DNA of 64,000 bases from Flagellimonas onchidii (GTDB lineage: Bacteria > Bacteroidota > Bacteroidia > Flavobacteriales > Flavobacteriaceae), in assembly GCF_004804315.1 (NCBI RefSeq), contig NZ_SRXX01000001.1, forward strand, positions 310,001-374,000. The letters are read 5' to 3'. Of the stretch, positions 1-7,953 are shown piece after piece. The position numbers and the translations under genes were made by a program. A model generated the notes under the pieces. It was not told the DNA's origin. It worked only from the letters and a program-made list of their open reading frames with translations, and ran no database searches. Every line of letters begins with the position of its first letter. Positions within the stretch are counted from its first letter, which is position 1.

Positions 1-2
1 AA

Positions 3-80
3 ACAGAAATAAAACAATCTTGGCAAAAAGAACTTGAGAATTTTAAGCAAATCAGAGAAAAATACTTGATTTACAACTAG
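3..80 (+). CDS. C-terminal end of an unidentified protein (partial)
   Basis: An open frame enters from the left edge of the window and ends in TAG at 78-80 after 25 sense codons. The visible tail is rich in Lys, Glu and aromatic residues (ends in EKYLIYN). It is convergent with the hydroxylase gene that follows, and the two stop codons overlap by two bases, which is a plausible tail-to-tail arrangement of real genes. Too little is present to assign a family. Confidence 0.55.
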   Translation, partial: TEIKQSWQKELENFKQIREKYLIYN

Positions 81-907
81 TTCTCTGTGGTTGGTCTACG
101 GTATTTATGAAAAGGTTGTTTTAGTAGCCCTATTATACTGCTGTTCTCCTTTTCATCTGGAAAAGTGTCCACACCATAAACAATCTTATCGGGGTCTAAT
201 GTCATAAAAGTACCAAAAAGCCTATCCCAAATTGAGAAGATATTACCGTAATTCGAATCTGTATAAGGTAGTTTATAGTGATGGTGTACCTTGTGCATAT
301 CCGGGCTTACTATAATCCAACTTATAGCGCTATCAACACCTTTGGGCAGCTTAATATTGGCATGGTTAAACTGTGACAGCACCACTGACATACTTTGGTA
401 CAGCATAATGATTCCAATAGGAGCCCCTACCAAAAAAACACCAATTAAAGTAAATGTATACCTTATTAAACTCTCCAAGGGGTGGTGCCGATTGGCTGTG
501 GTGGTATCAACATTATGGTCTGAGTGATGCACTAAATGCACCATCCAAAGTGGTTTTACCTTGTGCTCTACCCAATGGGCGGCATACGCTCCTATCAAAT
601 CAAGAAGCATGACACCCAAAACCACATATAGCCATAAAGGCATTTCGGGCAACCAGTTAATTATTCCAAAATTGTTGGCAACCGCCCAATCTGACGTTTT
701 CAACAGTAAAAAGGCCAATGGAAAGTTGACAATAATGGTCGTAAGCGTGAAAAAGAAATTAGGGACCGAATGCCTCCATTTTTTATACGGGATATTGAAA
801 AGGGGTACAATTCCCTCCAAAATCCAAAAAAAAGTAATTCCACCCACCAAAATAAGGCTACGGTGCAAAGGCGGAATGGTTTCAAAGTAGGCAATAAGTT
901 GCTCCAT
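77..907 (-). CDS. Sterol desaturase / fatty acid hydroxylase family membrane protein
   Basis: Integral membrane di-iron oxygenase of the fatty acid hydroxylase superfamily, 276 aa, expected to hydroxylate or desaturate a lipid in the inner membrane. The diagnostic histidine clusters are present: HxxxH at residues 111-115, HxxHH at 124-128, HH at about 141-142 and HxxHHH at 205-210. Hydrophobic segments lie at about 17-37, 50-70, 90-110 and 153-180. The substrate cannot be read from sequence; flavobacterial members are often annotated simply as sterol desaturase family. It is convergent with the partial gene at the window edge and is followed upstream by an unrelated minus-strand gene. Confidence 0.9.
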   Translation of the reverse strand: MEQLIAYFETIPPLHRSLILVGGITFFWILEGIVPLFNIPYKKWRHSVPNFFFTLTTIIVNFPLAFLLLKTSDWAVANNFGIINWLPEMPLWLYVVLGVMLLDLIGAYAAHWVEHKVKPLWMVHLVHHSDHNVDTTTANRHHPLESLIRYTFTLIGVFLVGAPIGIIMLYQSMSVVLSQFNHANIKLPKGVDSAISWIIVSPDMHKVHHHYKLPYTDSNYGNIFSIWDRLFGTFMTLDPDKIVYGVDTFPDEKENSSIIGLLKQPFHKYRRPTTEN

Positions 908-928
908 ACTATCAAATATATGAAATGA

Positions 929-1423
929 TTAAACGCTTATTTTCTTTTTCATCGCTTCAACAATATTGAACGCAGCCGGACAAATGCTCACATTTTTAAG
1001 GGTAAGATTGCTGATTTGATGAAATTTTTTCCTGTCCGTATGTGGAAATTCTCGACAAGCTTTTGGACGAACCTCATAAATGGAGCAATAATTATCACTC
1101 CCCAAAAAAGTACAAGGCACCTGCTGAAGTACATAATCATTTTCCTCATCAATTCTAAGATATCTATCTATAAATTGTGAAGGTTTCAGCTTAAAAAATT
1201 TTGCAATACGCTCAATGTCAGAATTGGTAAAAAGCGGTCCCGTGGTTTTACAGCAATTTGCGCAATCCAAACAATCCGTCCGCTCAAACTCAGCTTCATG
1301 CAGCTCCTGCATCATATAATCGAGCTTCTTTGAAGGCCTTTTTTTGAGCTTTGCAAAGAATTTTTTGTTTTCCGTATGCTTTTCCTTTGCCTTTTGTGGC
1401 AATTGTCCAAGTATTTCTTCCAT
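929..1423 (-). CDS. YkgJ-family cysteine cluster protein
   Basis: Small cytoplasmic protein of 164 aa with the zinc or iron-sulphur binding cysteine pattern of the YkgJ (PF03692) family: CxxCxxCC at residues 51-58, then a later Cys in CTFLG, CSIYEVRP and KACREFP. The N-terminal third is lysine-rich. The ATG at 1423 is taken as start; a further upstream in-frame TTG at 1432 is less likely. Family members bind a metal cluster, but no reaction is established for this subgroup. Confidence 0.85.
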   Translation of the reverse strand: MEEILGQLPQKAKEKHTENKKFFAKLKKRPSKKLDYMMQELHEAEFERTDCLDCANCCKTTGPLFTNSDIERIAKFFKLKPSQFIDRYLRIDEENDYVLQQVPCTFLGSDNYCSIYEVRPKACREFPHTDRKKFHQISNLTLKNVSICPAAFNIVEAMKKKISV

Positions 1424-1525
1424 ACTCAACAAACATAAAAAACTACTTTTACTTAAACCTTTAGTTGTGATGAATGTCCCATATTTGTGATGGATTAGAC
1501 ATCGTTCAAGTTACTCAAATAGTCA

Positions 1526-2236
1526 ATGATGGACATTTTTGGACAAGCTTTGCAAGATTATCATGCCGGAAACTACACGGAGGATATTAAAACGTATTCC
1601 TCTTTGGATGAGGAAGATTCCATTCCATTACCCTATTTATTCAGAAGTTTTGATAAAATGCCACTATTGGAGCAAAAGGCACTGGAACTGTGTAAAGGTA
1701 GGGTCTTGGATGTCGGTTGCGGGGCAGGCAATCATGCATTATATCTTCAAAACAAAGAGTTGGATGTTACAGCTTTGGACCGTTCAAAAGGTGCAATTGC
1801 CGTTTGCAGAGACCGTGGGGTACAATCAACTGTTCAATCTTCCATTCTAGATTACGAAGGTGGGCGCTTTGATACCATTTTCCTATTAATGAATGGTATT
1901 GGTTTGGCAGGAACTCTTGATAAAATTGATGTTTTTTTAAATCATTTGAAGTCCTTGTTACTTCCAAACGGGCAAATTTTATTGGATTCTAGCGATATTA
2001 TTTACATGTTTGAACAAGATGACGACGGAGGGTATTGGATTCCCGATGGTGACCAATATTATGGTGAAGTGACTTTTCAAATGGAATATAAAGGGCAAAA
2101 AGGCTTACCTTTTCCTTGGCTTTACCTTGACTTCAACACCCTTCAAAATGCTTGTAATGCCAATAACATGAATTGTGAAATTGTAAACTATGGGGAACAT
2201 TTCGACTATTTAGCCAAAGTTTCGGTAAAAAAGTAA
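1526..2236 (+). CDS. Class I SAM-dependent methyltransferase
   Basis: 236 aa cytoplasmic protein. SAM-binding motif I is seen as VLDVGCGAGN at residues 60-69, an acidic residue ending strand 2 follows (TALDRS), and motif IV is replaced by FDTIFLLMNGIG. This is the Rossmann fold of class I methyltransferases. The substrate is unknown; the C-terminal half (PWLYLDFNTLQ) does not match any family I can name. Two in-frame ATGs adjoin at 1526 and 1529, and either may be used. The gene stands alone between divergent and co-directional neighbours. Confidence 0.85.
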   Translation: MMDIFGQALQDYHAGNYTEDIKTYSSLDEEDSIPLPYLFRSFDKMPLLEQKALELCKGRVLDVGCGAGNHALYLQNKELDVTALDRSKGAIAVCRDRGVQSTVQSSILDYEGGRFDTIFLLMNGIGLAGTLDKIDVFLNHLKSLLLPNGQILLDSSDIIYMFEQDDDGGYWIPDGDQYYGEVTFQMEYKGQKGLPFPWLYLDFNTLQNACNANNMNCEIVNYGEHFDYLAKVSVKK

Positions 2237-2277
2237 TAGAATCATCCATGAAACGTTTACATTAAACAGCATTTATC

Positions 2278-3165
2278 ATGAAAAAGAAAATTCTTGTTTA
2301 CTCATTAATCTGCTCCTGCTTCATTTTGGCTTGTTCCAGGGATTCTGATGATACTTCGGAACCGGGCACAGTAGATAAAAAAGCAAACCTTTTAGGCACC
2401 GGTGCCTCTGCAAATGATTTTTTGGCAAATACCAATTTTGATAAATTGCTGATTGAAATTGCTTATGTCGACGGATTTCGACCTACTGCCCAAACTATAT
2501 CCAATTTTGAAACTTTTTTAAGAGAAACAACATTCAAAACGGACATTGAGTTTATATACAAATCGTTGCCCTCGCCCAACGATGATACTTTGGAGCTTGA
2601 TGAAATTGTTGATTTGGAAAGTGAAAACCGAACAGCCTATAACAACGGTAAAACTTTGACTCTTTACATTTATTTTGCTAATTCCCCATCTGAAGGTGAC
2701 GATGAAGATGAAGGCTTAGTTACACTTGGGGCAGTTTACCGCAACACTTCTATGGTCATTTACGAATCCACTATTAGAAATTTGGCAAGTCGCAGTGTCT
2801 CAATAAGCTTGACCGATGTTGAAAGTGCAACTTTAAACCATGAGTTTGGACATTTATTGGGGCTTGTAAATCTTGGCACTACCCCTGTCAACGATCATGA
2901 AGACACCACTACCAATGATGAAGGCAATGAAGAAGGTAACAATCACTGTAATGTAACTGGGTGTTTAATGAGGGCCGAGTTACAATTTGGGGTGGCTAAC
3001 AAAAACTCGAGATTGACCTCAAAAAACGGAATGCATGCTGATTGTAATTTATCTGGAATGAGCATGATGAAATTATTGCAACAGCAAGCTTCGAAAGGGC
3101 TTCCCATAGTACCTGTTTTAGATGCCGAATGTATTTTAGACCTTCAAAACAACGGAGGTCGATAA
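2278..3165 (+). CDS. Metzincin-like lipoprotein metalloprotease
   Basis: 295 aa exported lipoprotein. The signal peptide ends in a lipobox with Cys19 (FILAC-S). A zinc-protease motif HEFGHLLGL occurs at residues 188-196, and a later CLM segment around residue 229 may supply the Met-turn of metzincins. The third metal ligand expected three residues after Gly195 is Asn198 rather than His or Asp, so activity or metal geometry may differ from classical metzincins. A large Asp/Glu-rich and Asn-rich loop follows the motif. Flavobacterial relatives are annotated as membrane metalloproteases; the substrate is unknown. Confidence 0.8.
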   Translation: MKKKILVYSLICSCFILACSRDSDDTSEPGTVDKKANLLGTGASANDFLANTNFDKLLIEIAYVDGFRPTAQTISNFETFLRETTFKTDIEFIYKSLPSPNDDTLELDEIVDLESENRTAYNNGKTLTLYIYFANSPSEGDDEDEGLVTLGAVYRNTSMVIYESTIRNLASRSVSISLTDVESATLNHEFGHLLGLVNLGTTPVNDHEDTTTNDEGNEEGNNHCNVTGCLMRAELQFGVANKNSRLTSKNGMHADCNLSGMSMMKLLQQQASKGLPIVPVLDAECILDLQNNGGR

Positions 3166-3184
3166 AACGCTAACATCCGACAGT

Positions 3185-3817
3185 CTACGGAATATTCAAA
3201 TACTTATGGGTCTGTAAAGAAACAATCCATTTAGGGTTCTGCATTACATAATCCACAATAAGGGGAATCATTTTATCACGAACACTCCATTCCGGCTGTA
3301 GATATAGGATACAATTTTCGTTGACTTTTGCCGCTTGTTCCTCGGCAAAAACAAAATCGTGTTTATTGTATACGATTACCTTTAATTCATTGGCCACATC
3401 ATAAATTTCAGGCTCGGGAAGCTTGTTTTTCTTGGGTGATAAACAAATCCAGTCCCAAGTTCCCGTTAAAGGGTAAGCCCCCGAAGTTTCAATATGGGTG
3501 TTTAAATTCTTCTCTTTTAGGCCAGTCGTTAGTGGCCCCATATCCCAGGTCAACGGTTCCCCACCGGTTATCACAATGGTATTGGAGTATTTGGCAGCAT
3601 TGTCCACAATCTTTTCTATAGCCGTAGGTGGGTGGGTTTCCGCATCCCAGCTTTCCTTCACATCACACCAGTGACAACCCACATCACAACCCCCAATTCT
3701 TATAAAATAGGCAGCAGTACCCTTATGGTAGCCCTCTCCTTGAATGGTATAAAACTCCTCCATTAAAGGAAGCATCACCCCCTTTTCAACCAAATCCGTA
3801 AGCTCTTGCGTAACCAT
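3185..3817 (-). CDS. queE: 7-carboxy-7-deazaguanine synthase
   Basis: Radical SAM enzyme that converts carboxy-tetrahydropterin to 7-carboxy-7-deazaguanine in queuosine (preQ0) biosynthesis. From the ATG at 3817 the protein has 210 aa. The N-terminal EEFYTIQGEG motif is typical of QueE, and the 4Fe-4S ligands form CxxxCxxC at residues 44-51. A -7-like box TATCTTTG (complement of 3822-3829) lies only four bases upstream of this ATG, so the transcript could be nearly leaderless, or translation could begin at the internal ATG at 3775 (MLPLMEEF). The upstream in-frame ATG at 3844 lies beyond that box and is unlikely. Confidence 0.93.
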   Translation of the reverse strand: MVTQELTDLVEKGVMLPLMEEFYTIQGEGYHKGTAAYFIRIGGCDVGCHWCDVKESWDAETHPPTAIEKIVDNAAKYSNTIVITGGEPLTWDMGPLTTGLKEKNLNTHIETSGAYPLTGTWDWICLSPKKNKLPEPEIYDVANELKVIVYNKHDFVFAEEQAAKVNENCILYLQPEWSVRDKMIPLIVDYVMQNPKWIVSLQTHKYLNIP

Positions 3818-3929
3818 TGTGCAAAGATACGTTGGATGGTTCAATTACTTATCAACCCCAATCCATTGTTTATATTTCCTGTTTCAGATTTGCTTAAAAT
3901 TACCCTATTTTTATCGGAAATTGAATTTC

Positions 3930-5453
3930 ATGAGCACTACCGAAAAATTCTTTGAACATATTGAAAAAGGTTATACCACCAAAGGTGATTTTATTACCAT
4001 GGGTGCTGGTATGTTCAACGGGGAGGCCGTGACCAACGCTTTTGTCAAGGTTCCTCTAAAAACACTTAACCGACACGGCCTTATCGCTGGTGCTACTGGA
4101 ACGGGAAAAACAAAGACGCTACAAGTCATCGCGGAGAATCTTTCCGATAAAGGCATTCCTGTTTTGCTCATGGATCTTAAAGGTGACCTCAGTGGTATCG
4201 CACAACCCAGTCCGGGGCACCCTAAGATTGATGAACGTCATGAAAAAATTGGACTTCCGTTCGAAGCCAAAGGATTTCCTGTCGAGATTTTATCCCTTTC
4301 CGAGCAAAATGGGGTTCGGCTTCGAGCAACCGTTTCTGAATTTGGCCCGGTTTTATTGTCCAGAATCTTGGACCTTACCGTAACACAAGAAGGTATAGTG
4401 GCCGTAGTATTCAAATATTGCGACGACAACAAACTTCCGTTATTGGACTTGAAAGACTTTAAAAAAGTGCTACAATACGCAACTGGCGAGGGTAAAAAAG
4501 AATTTCAGGAGGCATATGGCCGAATTTCTACAAGTTCAACTGGAACCATACTTAGAAAAATCATTGAACTGGAGCAACAAGGTGCTGATCTTTTCTTTGG
4601 TGAAAAATCTTTTGAAGTGGATGATTTGGTCAGAATAGATGAAAATGGAAGAGGTTATATCAATATCATTCGATTGACCGATATTCAAGATAGACCAAAA
4701 TTGTTTTCCACCTTTATGCTAAGCCTTTTGGCAGAAATCTATGCCACATTTCCTGAACAGGGAGATAGTGATAGGCCGGAACTGGTCTTGTTCATAGACG
4801 AGGCCCATTTGATTTTTAAAGAAGCTTCTAAAGCGCTGCTAGATCAAATTGAAAGTATTGTAAAATTGATTCGTTCCAAAGGAATTGGGCTCTATTTTGT
4901 CACTCAAAATCCAACGGATGTTCCTGATGATGTCTTGGCCCAGTTGGGACTCAAGGTGCAACATGCCCTTCGTGCATTCACCGCAAAGGACAGAAAAGCC
5001 ATAAAACTTACTGCCGAAAATTACCCGGATTCAGAGTTTTACGACACCAAGGAAGTATTGACCTCATTAGGAATAGGAGAGGCATTAATATCTGCTTTGG
5101 ATGAAAAAGGAAGGCCAACCCCATTGGCTGCCACACTGCTGAGGGCGCCTATGAGCAGAATGGATGTTTTGACCAACGCTGAATTGAAAGAAGTATTGGG
5201 CAAATCAAAACTCATCAAAAAATACAACGAGGATATTGATAGAGAAAGTGCATATGAAATTCTGAATGAGAAAATCGAAAAAGCAGAAAAGGAAGCGGAA
5301 AAAGAGGAAGAAAGAGAGCGGAAACGAAAAGCTTCATCTCGAAGTAGATCTTCCTCAAGAAGAAGCACCCGTATGAATCCCGTTGTAAAGGTATTGACAA
5401 GCGCTACATTCATTCGTGGGGTACTTGGAGTGTTAAAGAAAGTAATTCGATAG
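3930..5453 (+). CDS. HerA-like ATPase, DUF853 (YjgR) family
   Basis: Cytoplasmic P-loop ATPase of the FtsK/HerA superfamily, 507 aa from the ATG at 3930. Walker A is GATGTGKT at residues 54-61 and Walker B ends in FIDEAH with Asp290; the segment around DLTVTQEGIV and the QNPTDVPDDV motif are characteristic of the DUF853/YjgR group. The last 70 residues are a charged coiled coil (Lys/Glu) followed by an Arg/Ser-rich stretch. Biological role is not established for YjgR proteins; by homology to HerA a DNA-translocating hexamer is plausible. A longer open frame reaches back to 3819, but its extra residues are not family-like. Confidence 0.88.
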   Translation: MSTTEKFFEHIEKGYTTKGDFITMGAGMFNGEAVTNAFVKVPLKTLNRHGLIAGATGTGKTKTLQVIAENLSDKGIPVLLMDLKGDLSGIAQPSPGHPKIDERHEKIGLPFEAKGFPVEILSLSEQNGVRLRATVSEFGPVLLSRILDLTVTQEGIVAVVFKYCDDNKLPLLDLKDFKKVLQYATGEGKKEFQEAYGRISTSSTGTILRKIIELEQQGADLFFGEKSFEVDDLVRIDENGRGYINIIRLTDIQDRPKLFSTFMLSLLAEIYATFPEQGDSDRPELVLFIDEAHLIFKEASKALLDQIESIVKLIRSKGIGLYFVTQNPTDVPDDVLAQLGLKVQHALRAFTAKDRKAIKLTAENYPDSEFYDTKEVLTSLGIGEALISALDEKGRPTPLAATLLRAPMSRMDVLTNAELKEVLGKSKLIKKYNEDIDRESAYEILNEKIEKAEKEAEKEEERERKRKASSRSRSSSRRSTRMNPVVKVLTSATFIRGVLGVLKKVIR

Positions 5454-5456
5454 AAA

Positions 5457-5501
5457 TAGTTGTTAGTTGTTAGTTGTTAGTTGTTAGTTGTTAGTTGTTA
5501 G
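5457..5501 (+). repeat. Heptamer tandem repeat (TAGTTGT) x 6.4
   Basis: Six perfect copies of TAGTTGT plus TAG fill 5457-5501, starting three bases after the stop codon of the HerA-like gene and ending three bases before the ATG of the following lipoprotein gene. Perfect tandem units just upstream of a start codon are prone to slippage, which would change the length of the 5' leader in 7-base steps. Two other heptamer-periodic tracts are found in this window near 47.7 kb. Confidence 0.95.
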
Positions 5502-5504
5502 AAA

Positions 5505-6041
5505 ATGAGAAAAATAGTTTTGGTATTTGGTGTTTGTAGTTTGATATTTTTGTTTGGATGTTCGGAAAAAGACACCTCATTTTTGATTACCGAAAGTTCC
5601 GTGGGGCCTCTTTTGAACAGCTCAGCTGTGGAGGATTTGGAGAAAGTGTTTATAAATGATTCTATCGTCAGGGACTCCGTTGACCCCAAAAAGGGTAAAA
5701 TCCACGTTTATAGAAAAAACGGTACTCACCTGCTCACGGTAACCCCAGGTTCCGACAGCATCCCTACAATTGAAAATGTACGAATATTGGATTCTCGTTA
5801 CAAGACGGATAACGGGATTAGCCTGAATAGCACCTTTGAGGATATCCAAAACAATTATACCATCAAGAAAATAGTTACCACCCTTAACAGTATTGTGATT
5901 TTTCCAAAGGAAAGCAATCTCTATTTTACTCTTGATAAGGAAGAACTACCGTCTAATTTGCGGTATACTTCATCGAAGATTGAAGCTGTCCAAATACCAA
6001 GTACTGCCAAAATCAAATATTTAATGTTGGGTTGGGAATGA
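5505..6041 (+). CDS. Lipoprotein of unknown function (possibly DUF1131-like)
   Basis: 178 aa exported lipoprotein: the N-terminal segment is MRKIVLV followed by a hydrophobic stretch and a lipobox ending FLFGC with Cys19. The mature part opens with SFLITESSVGPL and continues as a mixed alpha/beta domain with several Ser/Thr and Asp residues. The opening motif recalls the DUF1131 (YfeY-type) family, but I cannot confirm this by eye. It is directly preceded by the heptamer repeat and followed after 30 bases by a co-directional Coa1-like gene. Confidence 0.75.
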   Translation: MRKIVLVFGVCSLIFLFGCSEKDTSFLITESSVGPLLNSSAVEDLEKVFINDSIVRDSVDPKKGKIHVYRKNGTHLLTVTPGSDSIPTIENVRILDSRYKTDNGISLNSTFEDIQNNYTIKKIVTTLNSIVIFPKESNLYFTLDKEELPSNLRYTSSKIEAVQIPSTAKIKYLMLGWE

Positions 6042-6071
6042 TTTTCATTTTGAAATAAGTAAAAATTATCC

Positions 6072-6515
6072 ATGGACAACGAACTTATAATTCAAAAAAG
6101 TTGGTGGAAACGAAACTGGAAATGGTTTGTTCCCGTTGCAGGCACAATTCTGATTTTATCATTCTTGTTTTCTTCAGGAGCAGGTGATTTAGCAGCTGAC
6201 ATGGCTAAAGCTTATTCCAATTCAGAAGTTTACGAAAACGCTTTAGAAAAAGTAAAACAAAACCCAAAAGCGCATGATATTCTCGGCGAAATAAAACCCA
6301 TGGATAAATTTGCAATTTTCGAGGGACGTGCAACATTCATTGATAACAACAAAACCCTAAACACTTCGGTCCGAATAAATGCATCCAAGGTAAAAGCCAG
6401 AATGGATATTATTGCTAAAAAATCTAATGGCTCATGGATTTACCAAACAATCAATGTTCGGGTCAAAAATCCTCCTGAAAAAAGGCAGACAATAGCGATA
6501 TTCTCAGCTGATTAA
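6072..6515 (+). CDS. Coa1-family single-pass membrane protein
   Basis: 147 aa protein. After a short basic and Trp-rich N-terminus (SWWKRNWKWF) there is one membrane segment at about residues 19-40, then an extracytoplasmic domain with AYSNSEVYENALEKVKQNP and a strand-rich C-terminal half. This pattern matches proteins annotated as cytochrome oxidase complex assembly protein 1 (Coa1) family in bacteria. That family is large and most bacterial members have no demonstrated link to cytochrome oxidase, so the role here is open. Confidence 0.75.
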   Translation: MDNELIIQKSWWKRNWKWFVPVAGTILILSFLFSSGAGDLAADMAKAYSNSEVYENALEKVKQNPKAHDILGEIKPMDKFAIFEGRATFIDNNKTLNTSVRINASKVKARMDIIAKKSNGSWIYQTINVRVKNPPEKRQTIAIFSAD

Positions 6516-6527
6516 GGGGAGGTAAAA

Positions 6528-6950
6528 TCATAAAAGCCCGTATTTTTCACGATTCGCAAGTACTTTTGGGCTGTTCATTTGCATCCATTCGGTCAACTCC
6601 AAAAGTCTTTCTACATAAGACTGTCCAAATTCGGTAAGATTGTACTCTACCCGTATAGGAACTTCAGGATAGGCTTTTCTAGCAATATACCCATCAGCTT
6701 CCAAAGCCTTTAGGCGTTGGCTCAAAACCTTATTGGAAATACCATACACATATTTTTTCAGTTTATTGAAGCGTAGTACGGGGAAATACCCCAGCCAAAG
6801 CAATATCCATGTACTCCACTGGTCAGAAGCAACAGACATGACATCCCGTATGGCACAAAGCTCTGGTGGGTTTTTGTAATCGATATGACCAAACATTTTT
6901 TCTAACTTTCTTGTCATTCTAACCCTTTGATTATCAGCAATAGTTTCCAT
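6528..6950 (-). CDS. HxlR-family winged-helix transcriptional regulator
   Basis: 140 aa DNA-binding protein of the HxlR/MarR-like type. The sequence shows the HxlR signature: a helix with WSTWILLWLGYFPVLRFNKLKK, the recognition region GISNKVLSQRLKALEADGYI at about residues 68-87, and the wing VPIRVEYNLTEFGQS. It has an N-terminal Cys (LCAIRDV) as is common in HxlR sensors, where it can be redox-reactive. It is divergent from the hydrolase gene starting at 7048, which is a likely target of regulation. Confidence 0.92.
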   Translation of the reverse strand: METIADNQRVRMTRKLEKMFGHIDYKNPPELCAIRDVMSVASDQWSTWILLWLGYFPVLRFNKLKKYVYGISNKVLSQRLKALEADGYIARKAYPEVPIRVEYNLTEFGQSYVERLLELTEWMQMNSPKVLANREKYGLL

Positions 6951-7047
6951 TTTTATACTTGGTTTTGGTGGAGCTACTTCTTTTTTCTTCTAATCTGAAT
7001 GCTTATTTTAGTTTCAAATAAAGAGTAAGTTACAAAAAGAAACCTTA

Positions 7048-7881
7048 ATGAAAAAACTACTCGCAAAAGCACTTCCACTGGCATATGGTCAATATTTCAA
7101 TGTGTATTCCTTGTTAATGCCAAAAAAGGCAGCACACAAGGCTTTCAATCTGTTTTGCACGGTAAGAAAAGGTAAGGTACAGCAGGCAGAATATTTGGAT
7201 AAAAACAAGAACGGGGTTGAATTTGCCGCCAATCACAAAATACAAACTTACCATTGGCCTGGGGCAAAGGAAACCGTATTACTGGTGCATGGCTGGGAAA
7301 GCAATACGTTTCGTTGGAGAAACCTTATCAAAAAGCTTCAAGAGGCTAATTTTAATATTGTTGCTTTTGACGCCCCGTCGCACGGATATTCTTCGGGCGA
7401 ATTACTTTATGTACCGCTGTATGAAGAAGTAGTGCACTTTATGGTAAAAAAATATAATCCTAAATATGCCATTGGACATTCCGTAGGTGGAATGACCCTG
7501 ATGTACAATGAACACAAAAATCCAAATCCAGGTGTAGAAAAACTGGTCACCATAGGCTCACCATCTGAGTTTTATGAAATCATGGATCATTTTCAGCAAA
7601 TTCTGAAGTTCAATAATCGTTTTATGAGCGTTTTAAATGATTATATATACAACCGATTCGGATTTCAAATTCGGGAATTTTCTACCTCCAAATTTGCAGC
7701 ATCCAACACTAAAATGGGATTGTTGTTCCATGATAAGTTAGACATTGTCGCTCCTTATCATGCGTCTGAGCAAGTGCATACCAACTGGAAGGGAAGTAAA
7801 TTAGTGAGCACAGAGGGTCTAGGGCACTCCATGCACCAAGAAGAAATAAATAATCAAATCATTGAATTTTTGGAAGCATAG
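7048..7881 (+). CDS. Alpha/beta hydrolase
   Basis: 277 aa serine hydrolase. The oxyanion region is LLVHGWESN at about residues 79-87, the nucleophile elbow is GHSVGG with Ser145, an acid lies in LLFHDKLDIVAP at about residue 236, and the catalytic histidine is His260 in GLGHSMH. No signal peptide is evident, although the N-terminus is basic and hydrophobic. It is divergent from the HxlR regulator with about 97 bases between start codons, suggesting control by that regulator. The substrate is unknown. Confidence 0.88.
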   Translation: MKKLLAKALPLAYGQYFNVYSLLMPKKAAHKAFNLFCTVRKGKVQQAEYLDKNKNGVEFAANHKIQTYHWPGAKETVLLVHGWESNTFRWRNLIKKLQEANFNIVAFDAPSHGYSSGELLYVPLYEEVVHFMVKKYNPKYAIGHSVGGMTLMYNEHKNPNPGVEKLVTIGSPSEFYEIMDHFQQILKFNNRFMSVLNDYIYNRFGFQIREFSTSKFAASNTKMGLLFHDKLDIVAPYHASEQVHTNWKGSKLVSTEGLGHSMHQEEINNQIIEFLEA

Positions 7882-7905
7882 AAAGTCAAACATTGATATA
7901 TGAAA

Positions 7906-7934
7906 AAAGCCCAAATACTAAGTATTTGGGCTTT
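7906..7934. terminator. Bidirectional hairpin terminator
   Basis: AAAGCCCAAATACT at 7906-7919 and AGTATTTGGGCTTT at 7921-7934 are perfect reverse complements, forming a long hairpin with A and T runs on its flanks. It lies between the convergent hydrolase (ends 7881) and Gfo/Idh/MocA gene (ends 7954), so it probably serves both. Confidence 0.9.
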
Positions 7935-7953
7935 CGATTTATTGGCTGGTTGT

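Noticed and set aside
561-890. Plus-strand frame of 109 codons inside the fatty acid hydroxylase gene
   Set aside because: Antisense shadow of a gene with clear histidine motifs.
3819-3929. Extended N-terminus of the HerA-like ATPase
   Set aside because: The added residues (MQRYVGWFNYLS...) show no relation to the family and include the queE promoter region.
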